Part shown: one piece after another, positions 16,100 through 23,940 of the stretch
Layout: every line of letters starts with the position of its first letter
Position numbering within the stretch: position 1 is the first letter of the stretch
Assembly (NCBI RefSeq): GCF_034427655.1
Contig: NZ_JAXOFX010000001.1
Location: forward strand, 372,001 to 436,000
DNA length: 64,000 nucleotides
Direction: 5' to 3'
Source of the DNA: Robertmurraya_A mangrovi
GTDB taxonomy: Bacteria > Bacillota > Bacilli > Bacillales > Cytobacillaceae
Notes under the pieces: model-generated
Told to the model about the DNA's origin: nothing
Database searches by the model: none
Seen by the model: only the letters and a program-made list of their open reading frames with translations
Made by a program: the position numbers and the translations under genes

Positions 16100-17401
16100 A
16101 TGAAAATGACAAACTTTGACATGAACAAAATCGTAAAAAGCACATTAGCAGTAGTAATTGCAGGAACATTTACTTTCTCATCAACTTTAGCATATGCATC
16201 AGAGAATAACAGTGAAAATAATGAAACGGTTGAAGTTAATAACGATGTAACAGCAACGGATAACACAGAAGCAGAAGTAACGGTAACAGCAGATCAAGAA
16301 AAAGCAATTGAAGAAGCTGAAGGCAAAATTGAAGAATTAGAAAAATCACCATCATTAGTTCCAGGTAACTTCTTCTATTTTGCAAAAATTGCTTTAGAAA
16401 AAATTAAACTAGCATTTACTTTTGATGATGCAAAGGAAGCAGAATTACTTGCTAAATTTGCGGCTGAGCGTATTGCAGAAGCAGAAGTGTTAATCTCAGA
16501 AGGCAAAGAGGAAGAAGCTATTGAGGTTATCGAGAAGGCAATTGCTATCATCAACGATACAAAAGTAAAAGAAGATGTGGAAAAAGAAGAAACTGAAGTA
16601 GAAGAAGAAACTGAAGTAAAAGAAGATGTAGTAGCTAAAGAGGACGAAGATAAAGAAGAAGAAAAAGAAGCAGAAGTTAAAGTAGAAGATAAAGATCAAG
16701 ATCAAGAAAAAGTTGAAGTTACTACAGAGGATAAAGAAGTAGAAGTAGAAGAAAAAGAAGAAGTTGTAGCTGAAAAAACAGAAATGGAACTAGAAACATT
16801 AATGGCTCAAAATATCATTGCATTGACTGCGGCAATGAATAAAGTGAAAAACCCAGTAGCTAAAGCAGCTTTAAAAAGAAATATCGAAAAAAGTCTTGCA
16901 CGTCTAGCAAGTAAATTACAACTTGTAGATAAAATTGCATTTGGAAATGATCTAGAAAAAGAAGTTGAAGCTACCACAGAAGTTAAAGATGAAACGAAAA
17001 CAGATGTTGAAAACACAACAGAAGTAAAAGAAGAAAACAAAGAGACTAGTGTTGTAACTGAAACAAGTACTGATACTGATACAAACAAAGAGACAGACGA
17101 AGTTGAAAAAGAAACAACAAAAGAAGCAAAAGCCCAGTTAAAAGCTGAAACTAAGTTAGCTAAAGCAGAAGCAAAAGCTGTAAAGAAAGAAGAAAACAAA
17201 GCAAGAGTTGAACAAAAGAAAAAAGAAGTAAAAGAAAAAGTAGAGAAGAAGAAAGCTGAAGTAAAAGCAAAAGTTGAAGCTAAGAAAAATGAAGTTAAAG
17301 CTAAGCAGGAACAAAAAAGAGAAGCAGCTAAGCAAAAGAGAGAAGAAAACAAGGGAAAAGGTCATGAAAATAAAAAGCACGGGAATAAAGACAGAGAATA
17401 A
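16100..17401 (+). CDS. Secreted DUF5667 protein with acidic insert and charged tail
   Basis: A 433-residue exported protein. A signal peptide ends near AYA-SE (cleavage after residue 33). The DUF5667 helical unit begins at PSLVPGNFFYFAK (84-96) and runs to about 145. A Glu/Lys-rich low-complexity insert of some 90 residues then splits it from the second helical part (MAQNIIALTAAMNKVKNP, about 236-253, to 280). The last 150 residues are again Lys/Glu/Thr-rich, probably disordered, ending in a basic stretch. I start at ATG 16100, 8 nt after a GAGGTGA site, not the GTG at 16088. The gene lies 86 nt before sigI and has a SigI-like promoter, suggesting an envelope-stress role. Function of the family is unknown. 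Confidence 0.75.
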   Translation: MKMTNFDMNKIVKSTLAVVIAGTFTFSSTLAYASENNSENNETVEVNNDVTATDNTEAEVTVTADQEKAIEEAEGKIEELEKSPSLVPGNFFYFAKIALEKIKLAFTFDDAKEAELLAKFAAERIAEAEVLISEGKEEEAIEVIEKAIAIINDTKVKEDVEKEETEVEEETEVKEDVVAKEDEDKEEEKEAEVKVEDKDQDQEKVEVTTEDKEVEVEEKEEVVAEKTEMELETLMAQNIIALTAAMNKVKNPVAKAALKRNIEKSLARLASKLQLVDKIAFGNDLEKEVEATTEVKDETKTDVENTTEVKEENKETSVVTETSTDTDTNKETDEVEKETTKEAKAQLKAETKLAKAEAKAVKKEENKARVEQKKKEVKEKVEKKKAEVKAKVEAKKNEVKAKQEQKREAAKQKREENKGKGHENKKHGNKDRE

Positions 17402-17431
17402 TTAAATTCATTTCTCTTTTTCCAAAAACCT

Positions 17432-17460
17432 ACCCTTAAAAAACATGACAATATAGCGTA
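17432..17460 (+). promoter_or_regulatory. Candidate SigI autoregulatory promoter before sigI
   Basis: ACCCTTAAAAAA at 17432 and TAGCGTA at 17454-17460 echo the SigI-like promoter before the DUF5667 gene, including the identical TAGCGTA block. Transcription would start near 17467 and supports a sigI start at 17488 rather than 17470. Confidence 0.5.
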
Positions 17461-17487
17461 TGATATATTGTGATGTGGGGTGAGGCT

Positions 17488-18234
17488 GTGTTAGGTCTAT
17501 TGTTTATGGCCAAGAAAAAGAAAAAAACGCTTGAAGAACAAGTACACTTGATACAACAGGGAGACGAAAGACTACATAATGAGCTAATCGATTCTTATAA
17601 GCCATTTATCGCTAAGACCGTCTCCTCTGTTTGTAAGAGATATATCCATGAAACCGATGATGAGTTTAGTATTGGACTAATTGCTTTTAACGAAGCGATA
17701 CAAAAATATAGTTCTGATAAAGGAAGTTCACTTATTAGCTTTGCTGAGGTTTTGGTAAAGAGAAGAGTCATCGACTACATTAGAAAACAGTCAAAGCACC
17801 AGAACTTAAGCTTCGATATGACAAATGAAGATCCTGAAGAAGAAAGCTCACAATCTTCCATCGAAGCAGAGTTATCAATTGATGAGTATCAGAAAAAGAC
17901 GGAGGAAGAACGTCGAAGAGAAGAAATCATTCAATTTACAATGGTGCTTCGTCAATTTGATTTAACATTCAAGGAATTAGTAGAACAATCACCAAAGCAT
18001 GCAGATGCTAGAAAAAATGCAATGGAGATTGCAAATACCATTGTCAATAATCAAGAATTAAAAGAGATTTTACTAGATAAGAAAAGACTTCCAATCAAAC
18101 AACTAGAGAGTGTAGTAAATGTGAGTAGGAAGACAATAGAGAGAAATAGAAAATATATAATCGCAATGTCATTAATTTTGATAGGTGATTATGTGTACTT
18201 AAAGGATTATATTAGAGGGGTGTTGGAAACGTGA
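17488..18234 (+). CDS. sigI: RNA polymerase sigma factor SigI
   Basis: A 248-residue sigma-70-family factor of the SigI group, which directs heat- and envelope-stress genes in Bacillus. It carries the sigma2 region SYKPFIAKTVSSVCKRYIHETDDE-like sequence (about residues 30-53), the RRVIDYIRKQSKHQNLSFD segment near 88-106, and the C-terminal SigI-specific helix-turn-helix ESVVNVSRKTIERNRKYII (about 208-226). I place the start at GTG 17488: this gives MLGLLFMAKKKKKTLEEQ, matching the B. subtilis SigI N-terminus, and follows a GGGGTGAGG site. It overlaps rsgI by 4 nt (GTGA). SigI-type promoter upstream indicates autoregulation. Confidence 0.92.
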   Translation: MLGLLFMAKKKKKTLEEQVHLIQQGDERLHNELIDSYKPFIAKTVSSVCKRYIHETDDEFSIGLIAFNEAIQKYSSDKGSSLISFAEVLVKRRVIDYIRKQSKHQNLSFDMTNEDPEEESSQSSIEAELSIDEYQKKTEEERRREEIIQFTMVLRQFDLTFKELVEQSPKHADARKNAMEIANTIVNNQELKEILLDKKRLPIKQLESVVNVSRKTIERNRKYIIAMSLILIGDYVYLKDYIRGVLET

Positions 18235-19448
18235 GAAAAGGTGTTGTTTTAGAAGTTGATGAACGTTTTTTAACATTATTAACCCCTGAAGGTGAGTTTC
18301 TAAAAGCTCGAAAGCAAAACTATCATTATGAAATAGGTCAAGAAATTGATTTCTTTCCATTACCAGTAGAAGAAAAGAGGAAACAATCGTTCTTTTCTAT
18401 CCTTAACTCATTTAGAGGGAAGTCAATTGTAGCAGCAGCTCTAGCCTTTGTTTTAGTATTTGTATCATTCTTATCTTTTAATAACAATGATGAAGTTTAT
18501 GCGTATGTCTCTATGGACATTAATCCGAGCCTGGAGCTGGGGGTCAATGAAAAGCTTCAAGTAATTGATTTGATACCATACAATGAGGATGGAAAATCAA
18601 TCATTACAGAAATAGATAATTGGAAAAAGAAAGACTTGGAAGTGGTCTCTGAAAAAATTCTCCTTCAACTGAAGGAAAAGGGATACCTTCAAAAACATAA
18701 AGAAATTGTAATTGGAACAGTTCATACAGGTAAAGTAAAAGAAAAAGCTGAAAAGAAATTAGCTAAAACAGTTGATGATATTAAAGCTGGAGCAAGTAAG
18801 GAGCAGGCAGTTGTTAAAACCATTGAAGCCAGTAAAAAAGACAGAGAACAGGCGAAAGAAAATGGTTTGACTGCTGGTAAATTTGTCGAAGCGAAACAAA
18901 AGGCCAAAAAGAAACCTAGTATTATTATTCCTACTAAGAAAAAAGAGCCTGAAAAGAAAGTAGAAACAAAAAATACCGCTCCTAACAAACAAAAATCTAA
19001 GTCTAATAACAAATCTAAAGAGAAATTAGACAATACAAACAAAAACTTACGCCCTAATGAAAAGAAACAAAATAATAAGAGCGAAAATATAAATAGTCAA
19101 AACAATCGTTTTAAGTCAAACAAAGGCAATGTTAATGGTAATTCAAACCTGAACAAAGAAAAAAAGCTCCCACCTGGACTAGAGAAGAAAAAAGTTCAGT
19201 TAAAGGAAAAAAAAAATAATCTAGCTAATCGACAAAACGCTACAAATGGTCAAGGCTTTCGCTTACAAAGAGAAACGAAAGCTATTGATCGAATGAAAAA
19301 TTTTAGACATTCTATAAACAAAAACCAAAAGCAACATGTATATAAAAGCGTACCTCGAAAAAATAACGGAAAACATAATAGGATTCAGCACAACAAGAAT
19401 GTGAAAAAGCATAAAGTTTGGGATAACAAGAAAAAGTCCGGAAATTAA
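18231..19448 (+). CDS. rsgI: Anti-sigma-I factor RsgI
   Basis: A 405-residue single-pass membrane protein that holds SigI inactive. The N-terminal cytosolic RsgI domain (1-50, starting MRKGVVLEVDERFLTLLTPE) binds SigI. One membrane helix spans about 65-83. The extracellular juxtamembrane domain (about 88-170) contains SMDINPSLELG, with Asn98-Pro99, the peptide bond reported to be autocleaved in the SEA-like domain of RsgI proteins. The rest (about 210-405) is Lys/Asn/Gln-rich and probably disordered, matching the tail proposed to sense cell-wall defects. GTG start overlapping the sigI stop. A terminator overlaps its own stop codon. Confidence 0.92.
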   Translation: MRKGVVLEVDERFLTLLTPEGEFLKARKQNYHYEIGQEIDFFPLPVEEKRKQSFFSILNSFRGKSIVAAALAFVLVFVSFLSFNNNDEVYAYVSMDINPSLELGVNEKLQVIDLIPYNEDGKSIITEIDNWKKKDLEVVSEKILLQLKEKGYLQKHKEIVIGTVHTGKVKEKAEKKLAKTVDDIKAGASKEQAVVKTIEASKKDREQAKENGLTAGKFVEAKQKAKKKPSIIIPTKKKEPEKKVETKNTAPNKQKSKSNNKSKEKLDNTNKNLRPNEKKQNNKSENINSQNNRFKSNKGNVNGNSNLNKEKKLPPGLEKKKVQLKEKKNNLANRQNATNGQGFRLQRETKAIDRMKNFRHSINKNQKQHVYKSVPRKNNGKHNRIQHNKNVKKHKVWDNKKKSGN

Positions 19449-19462
19449 ATCCGGACTTTTTT
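19431..19462. terminator. Bidirectional terminator, rsgI / spore protein gene
   Basis: AAAAAGTCCGGA/TCCGGACTTTTTT with a 7-nt loop overlaps the rsgI stop codon and lies just after the convergent SASP gene. Confidence 0.88.
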
Positions 19463-19479
19463 GCCATTTATATTTAGTT

Positions 19480-19677
19480 TTATTGGTTGCGTCCAGACAA
19501 TTGAGCCTGTGCTTGTTGAACAAGTCTTTTAGTAATCTCTCCGCCAACTGAACCGTTTGCACGAGATACTGTGTCTGAACCTAAATTAACGCCAAATTCT
19601 TGGGCGATTTCATATTTAACTTGATCTAAATATTGCTCAATACCAGGAACTAATAACTTATTGCTGCTCCTTGCCAT
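19480..19677 (-). CDS. Small acid-soluble spore protein, alpha/beta type
   Basis: A 65-residue DNA-binding spore core protein (SspA/B/C/D family) that coats and protects DNA in the endospore and is degraded by GPR protease at germination. Family signatures are visible: KLLVPGIEQYLDQVKYEIAQEFG in the first half, with the GPR cleavage region around YEIAQEFGV, and the RANGSVGGEITKRLV segment in the second. I begin at the ATG of MARSSNK, 9 nt after AAGGAG, since the in-frame ATG at 19686 touches that site. A sigma-G-like CATACTC lies upstream. Expression should be restricted to the forespore. Confidence 0.95.
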   Translation of the reverse strand: MARSSNKLLVPGIEQYLDQVKYEIAQEFGVNLGSDTVSRANGSVGGEITKRLVQQAQAQLSGRNQ

Positions 19678-19705
19678 ATCATTCATCTCCTTATAAAAGG
19701 TTACA

Positions 19706-19735
19706 GAGTATGTCTCTGTATAAGTTATTATTAGA
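19706..19735 (-). promoter_or_regulatory. Possible sigma-G promoter of the SASP gene
   Basis: On the minus strand CATACTC (19706-19712) resembles the sigma-G -10 and TCTAATA sits 16 nt further upstream as a poor -35. ACAGAG/CTCTGT arms overlap it. Placement before a SASP gene is what supports the call. Confidence 0.35.
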
Positions 19736-19789
19736 AGTATAGAGATATTTATTAGTGGTAATGTTTTCGTATAGAATTTAATTCTTCCA

Positions 19790-19818
19790 ATAAAAAAGAG
19801 CTGAATAAATCAGCTCTT
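19790..19818 (-). terminator. Rho-independent terminator after glcF
   Basis: Minus-strand stem AAGAGCTGA/TCAGCTCTT with a 5-nt loop and a TTTTATT tail. Confidence 0.82.
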
Positions 19819-19826
19819 GTAAGATT

Positions 19827-21167
19827 TTAATTTAAAGTAGGAACCTCATTCACTGCTTCTAACAACAAATCCACAATATGAACAGCTCTAGCTTCTTGAC
19901 TTAAATTTTCTCTTTCAATTCCTAATTTCATTTGCAATAAGCAGCCTGGATTAGCTGTTACTATCGTATTGGCATGAGTAGCCTTTGCTTGCTCCATTTT
20001 ATGGTCAAGAATTTGCATCGACATTTCCGACTCAACAATATTATAGATCCCCGCAGACCCGCAACAACGGTCTGCATCTTTCATTTCTCTATATTCAATT
20101 CCTTCAATCGCTTTTAGAAGAACACGAGGAGCAGAGGCTGTTTTCATAACGTTTCTTAAGTGACAAGAATCTTGATACGTAACTACTTGGTATGGAAGCT
20201 TTAAGGTTTGTTTTTTATGAAATTCAACTTCGTATAAAATTTCAGTGATATCTTTTATTTTATCTTTGAAGGCTTTGGCTCTATCCTTCCAGACTGAATC
20301 ATCTTTAAGTAAGTGGTCATAATCAACTAAAAACGCACCACAACCACCAGCATTTGTAATAATATAGTCTACATTTAAATCCTCAAAGGCTTGGATATTC
20401 TTCTTTGCAAGCTCTTTTGAACCCTCTTTTTCTCCACTATGTCCATGGAGAGCACCACAGCAATTTTGATTTTTTGGAATAACAATTTCACAACCTGCTA
20501 ATTGCAATAGCTTTAATGTCGCGTTATTAGTATCTAAAAACATGGTATCCATTAAACAACCAGAAAAGAAAGCCACTCGCTTCTTTACAACACCCTTTGC
20601 GGCAACAAATTCAGGTCGATTGTTCATTTCTTTTATTGTAGGGACTTTAGGTAACACCTTTTCCATTGTAGCAAGGTTTTCCGGAAACAGCTTCATGAAA
20701 CCGACTGAACGAACCGCTTTTTGTAGTCCTGAACGTTGGTAAAATCCTAATAAACCAGTCACAGCTTTCATTCTGTTTTGGTGTGGAAATAATCCTTCAA
20801 ATACCACTTTTCTTACTGCCCGAACAGGTAAAGAATGTTTCTTATTTTGATTAATAATATCACGTGCTTCTTCTAATAAGTGTCCATATTTTACTCCAGA
20901 AGGACATACAGGCTCACAAGCACGGCAACCTAAACAAAGATCAAGCGAGCGTTCTACATCTTCATCTGGTTCTATTAAGCCATCAACTACTGCCTTCATT
21001 AAGGCAATACGGCCGCGTGGTGAATGGGATTCCTTAAAACCTGAAGTTACATAGGTAGGGCAAGATGGTAAACAAAAACCACATCGCATACAGTTCAAAA
21101 GTTCATCTTCATCCATTCGTGCTTTAAATTCCTCTTGTATCACTTGTTGCTCTTTCAATGTTGTCAT
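19827..21167 (-). CDS. glcF: Glycolate oxidase, iron-sulfur subunit
   Basis: A 446-residue subunit of the membrane-associated glycolate/lactate-type dehydrogenase that passes electrons from the flavin subunit to the quinone pool. Two ferredoxin-type [4Fe-4S] motifs lie at the N-terminus: CMRCGFCLPSCP (Cys26, 29, 32, 36) and CLGCRACEPVCP near 77-88. Two CCG domains follow: the NQNCCGALHGHSG region near 235, and YQDSCHLRNVM near 328 with DRCCGSAGIYN near 365. B. subtilis YsfD is the expected orthologue. It overlaps glcD by 4 nt (ATGA), so both are translated from one message. Confidence 0.92.
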   Translation of the reverse strand: MTTLKEQQVIQEEFKARMDEDELLNCMRCGFCLPSCPTYVTSGFKESHSPRGRIALMKAVVDGLIEPDEDVERSLDLCLGCRACEPVCPSGVKYGHLLEEARDIINQNKKHSLPVRAVRKVVFEGLFPHQNRMKAVTGLLGFYQRSGLQKAVRSVGFMKLFPENLATMEKVLPKVPTIKEMNNRPEFVAAKGVVKKRVAFFSGCLMDTMFLDTNNATLKLLQLAGCEIVIPKNQNCCGALHGHSGEKEGSKELAKKNIQAFEDLNVDYIITNAGGCGAFLVDYDHLLKDDSVWKDRAKAFKDKIKDITEILYEVEFHKKQTLKLPYQVVTYQDSCHLRNVMKTASAPRVLLKAIEGIEYREMKDADRCCGSAGIYNIVESEMSMQILDHKMEQAKATHANTIVTANPGCLLQMKLGIERENLSQEARAVHIVDLLLEAVNEVPTLN

Positions 21168-22576
21168 TTTGTAATCACCACGCGTTTTCTACTATCTTTA
21201 GCGAACACCTTGCCAGGATTCATAATGTTGTTAGGATCAAGAGCATTTTTTACAGCTTGCATAGCAGCAATTCCTTCTTTTCCTAATTTTAGCTCTAGAT
21301 AAGGTGCTTTCATGACACCGACTCCATGTTCCCCTGTGATGGTTCCGCCTAACTCGATTGCTTTCACAAATATTTCTTCAAACGCTTTTTCCACACGTTC
21401 CATTTCATCATGATCTCTAGCATCTGTTGGGCAAGTAGGATGTAAATTTCCGTCCCCAGCGTGACCAAATGTACAAATATTTAAATCATATTTCTTAGCA
21501 ATTTCGTTTATTCCGTTTACCATTTTAGCAATCTCAGAACGAGGAACAGTTGCATCTTCTAAAATAGTAGTAGGTTTTAGTCTCGCAAGTGCTGATAAAG
21601 CAGAACGTCTTGCTGTTCTTAAGGCTTCGGCTTCTTCATCAGACGCAGCGACTTTTACGGAAATTGCCTGTTCTTTTTTACAAATCTCTTCCATTTTCAA
21701 CATATCACGTTCAACAACTTCTGGCGGTCCATCTTGTTCAATGAGAAGGACAGCCTTAACATCTGTAGGTAATCCGATTTGTGCGTGTGCCTCTACTACA
21801 ACAAGCGTGGGTTGATCTAAAAACTCTAATGTAGTTGGTATAATTTTATTAGCAATAATCTTAGAAACTGATTTAGCTGCAGCTTCAATATCTTGGTAAA
21901 GGGCAAGCATGGTCTTTTTCGTTTCTGGCATCGGTATTAATTTAAGAGTTGCTTCAGTAATAATTCCAAGTGTACCTTCTGAGCCAACAAATAAACGGGT
22001 AAAATCATAACCGGCTACATCTTTAGCCAGTTTTCCACCTGTACGAATAATATCACCATTAGCCAAAACTACTTCTAATGCCATAACATAGTCTCTAGTG
22101 ACACCGTACTTTAATCCACGCAAACCACCAGAATTTTCATTGATATTTCCACCAATCGTAGAAATCTTCATGGAGCTTGGATCTGGCGGATAAAACAACC
22201 CCTTTGCTTCCACTTGATTTATCATATCTAGAGTTATAACGCCTGGTTGCACAGTGACTGTTAGATTCTCTTCATCAATCTCAATCACTTTGTTCATATG
22301 TTTAAATAATAATACGATGCCGCCTTCAGTTGGACAGGTACCGGCACATAAATTTGTTCCGGAGCCTCTAGGAACGATGGGAATAGAATTTTCGTTACAA
22401 ATCTTAACAATTTTCGCAACTTCTTGTTTATTTCTTGGACTTACAACAGCGTCTGGCATAGACTGAAAATTAGGTGTTGCATCATAAGAATAAACAAGTC
22501 TGCCAGCCTTACTATCTTCAAAATTTTCCTCTCCTACAACCTTGATGAATGAATGTTTTACATTTGCATTTAGCAT
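21164..22576 (-). CDS. glcD: Glycolate oxidase, FAD-linked subunit
   Basis: A 470-residue flavoprotein oxidising glycolate (and possibly D- or L-lactate) to the 2-oxoacid. The FAD-binding-4 domain shows RGSGTNLCAGTCPTEGG near residues 74-90, GGNINENSGGLRGLKYG near 132-148, and VGSEGTLGIITEATLKL near 192-208. The C-terminal cap contains FGHAGDGNLHPT near 373-384 and GEHGVG near 415-420. I start at ATG 22576, preceded by an AGGGGGAA site, which yields the 470-residue length usual for GlcD/YsfC; the frame extends 11 codons further without a site. It follows the ysfB-type regulator gene on the same strand after a terminator. Confidence 0.93.
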   Translation of the reverse strand: MLNANVKHSFIKVVGEENFEDSKAGRLVYSYDATPNFQSMPDAVVSPRNKQEVAKIVKICNENSIPIVPRGSGTNLCAGTCPTEGGIVLLFKHMNKVIEIDEENLTVTVQPGVITLDMINQVEAKGLFYPPDPSSMKISTIGGNINENSGGLRGLKYGVTRDYVMALEVVLANGDIIRTGGKLAKDVAGYDFTRLFVGSEGTLGIITEATLKLIPMPETKKTMLALYQDIEAAAKSVSKIIANKIIPTTLEFLDQPTLVVVEAHAQIGLPTDVKAVLLIEQDGPPEVVERDMLKMEEICKKEQAISVKVAASDEEAEALRTARRSALSALARLKPTTILEDATVPRSEIAKMVNGINEIAKKYDLNICTFGHAGDGNLHPTCPTDARDHDEMERVEKAFEEIFVKAIELGGTITGEHGVGVMKAPYLELKLGKEGIAAMQAVKNALDPNNIMNPGKVFAKDSRKRVVITK

Positions 22577-22645
22577 GTAAAATTCCCCCTGTATCACGCT
22601 ATATAACAACCTTCAATTTTGTTTTCCATAGTTAATATATTAAGT

Positions 22646-22671
22646 ATAAAAAAAAGCGGGATGGCCCGCCA
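22646..22671 (-). terminator. Rho-independent terminator after the CdaR-type gene
   Basis: Minus-strand stem GCGGG/CCCGC with the loop CCAT, embedded in GGCGGGCCATCCCGC, then eight T residues. It separates the regulator from glcDF. Confidence 0.82.
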
Positions 22672-22704
22672 TGTATATTAAAACAAAAATAAAGGGGAAG
22701 ATTG

Positions 22705-23814
22705 TTAATTTTTTAGATGTTTATCCAAAAAAAGAGTAGAGAGGTACAGTTTAAACAAATCCTCTGTTTTTCTAGGGTTTAGATTTGATAAATCCATGAT
22801 TTTTTTGAGCCTGTAATGTAGGGTATTAATATGAATATGAAGAGATTCAGCTGTATTTTTCAAAGATAAATCCTCTTCAAAAAATGTCTTTAGTGTTTCA
22901 ATTAGTTCATGATCCTCTACAAATGTTCCGATTGTCCTTTCGATAAAATCTAATTTTGTTTCCATTTTGATTTCTTCTATAATCATTTCTAAAGTTAATT
23001 CTTCATCATAAACAATTTCATTTTCAATTTTACTAGAATTTAGCGCTCTTTCAGCCTGTTGATACGTCTGATTTAAGTGAGTGGGTGGGGTTACGGAGCC
23101 GACGCCGATATTTACATTTACTTGTAGATGTTCATTTAGCATTTTTTGAAAACGTGATAGCTTCTCTTTAGTAAATCTGAGACTTTCTTGGTCAGATAAT
23201 AGATAAATAATCCTATTGTTACCAAGGCGAACGATAAGGTCTTCTTTACTTTTCTCATTCCAGGAAAAAACAGACAACCAAATATCACGATGAGGAAGGA
23301 AAGAGTCTTGAGTAAATTCAGCAATGGCGACCCTGCGATTTACATTTAGGTCTACGTTAAGAAGTGTCGCTTTATGAATAAAAGTAGGGTTCCATTCTTT
23401 TATTTGTATCCATTCAAATAAAAGAGCTTCATACGCTCTTGATTGCCAGTCAAACTGTTCAGTAAAATAACTTTCACTTACAAGAAGTTCGGTCATTTTT
23501 CTAATCACTTCGCCATAGGGAGAAACTTTTTCAGGATTACCGGTTATTCCGATGACACCGATGACTTCTTTATTAAAAAAGACAGGTAGATTAATACCAG
23601 CTTTGACCCCCTTTAAGATATGTTCGTCTTCTTCCGTTATAATCAGTTTATCTTTTTGTACAATGGACTTTAAGGCTCCTTCATGAAAGGTATTAATCCG
23701 ATGAGGATCCGTACTAGCTATAATAATCCCATTTGTATCAACTACAATAATATCTTCACCTAGGAGTTTTCGGACCTCGTTAACTATTTTCTCAGCAAGC
23801 TCTCGAATCAACAT
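22705..23814 (-). CDS. ysfB: CdaR-family transcriptional regulator of glycolate oxidation
   Basis: A 369-residue regulator with the CdaR (sugar diacid recognition) domain at about 1-130, beginning LIRELAEKIVNEVRKLLGEDIIVVD, a GGDEF-like middle region, and a PucR-type C-terminal helix-turn-helix near 325-345 (SLKNTAESLHIHINTLHYRL). In B. subtilis the equivalent YsfB lies directly before ysfCD (glcDF) and is taken as their activator. The same order and strand here support that assignment. Its effector is likely glycolate or a related hydroxy acid, by inference. It has its own terminator, so glcDF probably has a separate promoter in the 22577-22645 interval. Confidence 0.82.
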   Translation of the reverse strand: MLIRELAEKIVNEVRKLLGEDIIVVDTNGIIIASTDPHRINTFHEGALKSIVQKDKLIITEEDEHILKGVKAGINLPVFFNKEVIGVIGITGNPEKVSPYGEVIRKMTELLVSESYFTEQFDWQSRAYEALLFEWIQIKEWNPTFIHKATLLNVDLNVNRRVAIAEFTQDSFLPHRDIWLSVFSWNEKSKEDLIVRLGNNRIIYLLSDQESLRFTKEKLSRFQKMLNEHLQVNVNIGVGSVTPPTHLNQTYQQAERALNSSKIENEIVYDEELTLEMIIEEIKMETKLDFIERTIGTFVEDHELIETLKTFFEEDLSLKNTAESLHIHINTLHYRLKKIMDLSNLNPRKTEDLFKLYLSTLFLDKHLKN

Positions 23815-23940
23815 TAAGAATTCCTCCAGTAAATAATGATGGATTTTAGGAAAACTTTAAATAAATATATCATAACCCTTTTAATAGTGGGGGATATTCT
23901 TTATGATAGGGGATAGATAAAGACGTGAAAGGATTCTATC

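Noticed and set aside
16807..17352. Minus-strand Phe/Ser-rich frame (181 codons) opposite the DUF5667 gene
   Set aside because: The Phe/Ser/Leu run is simply the complement of Glu/Lys/Ala codons in the charged tail; no site or family match.
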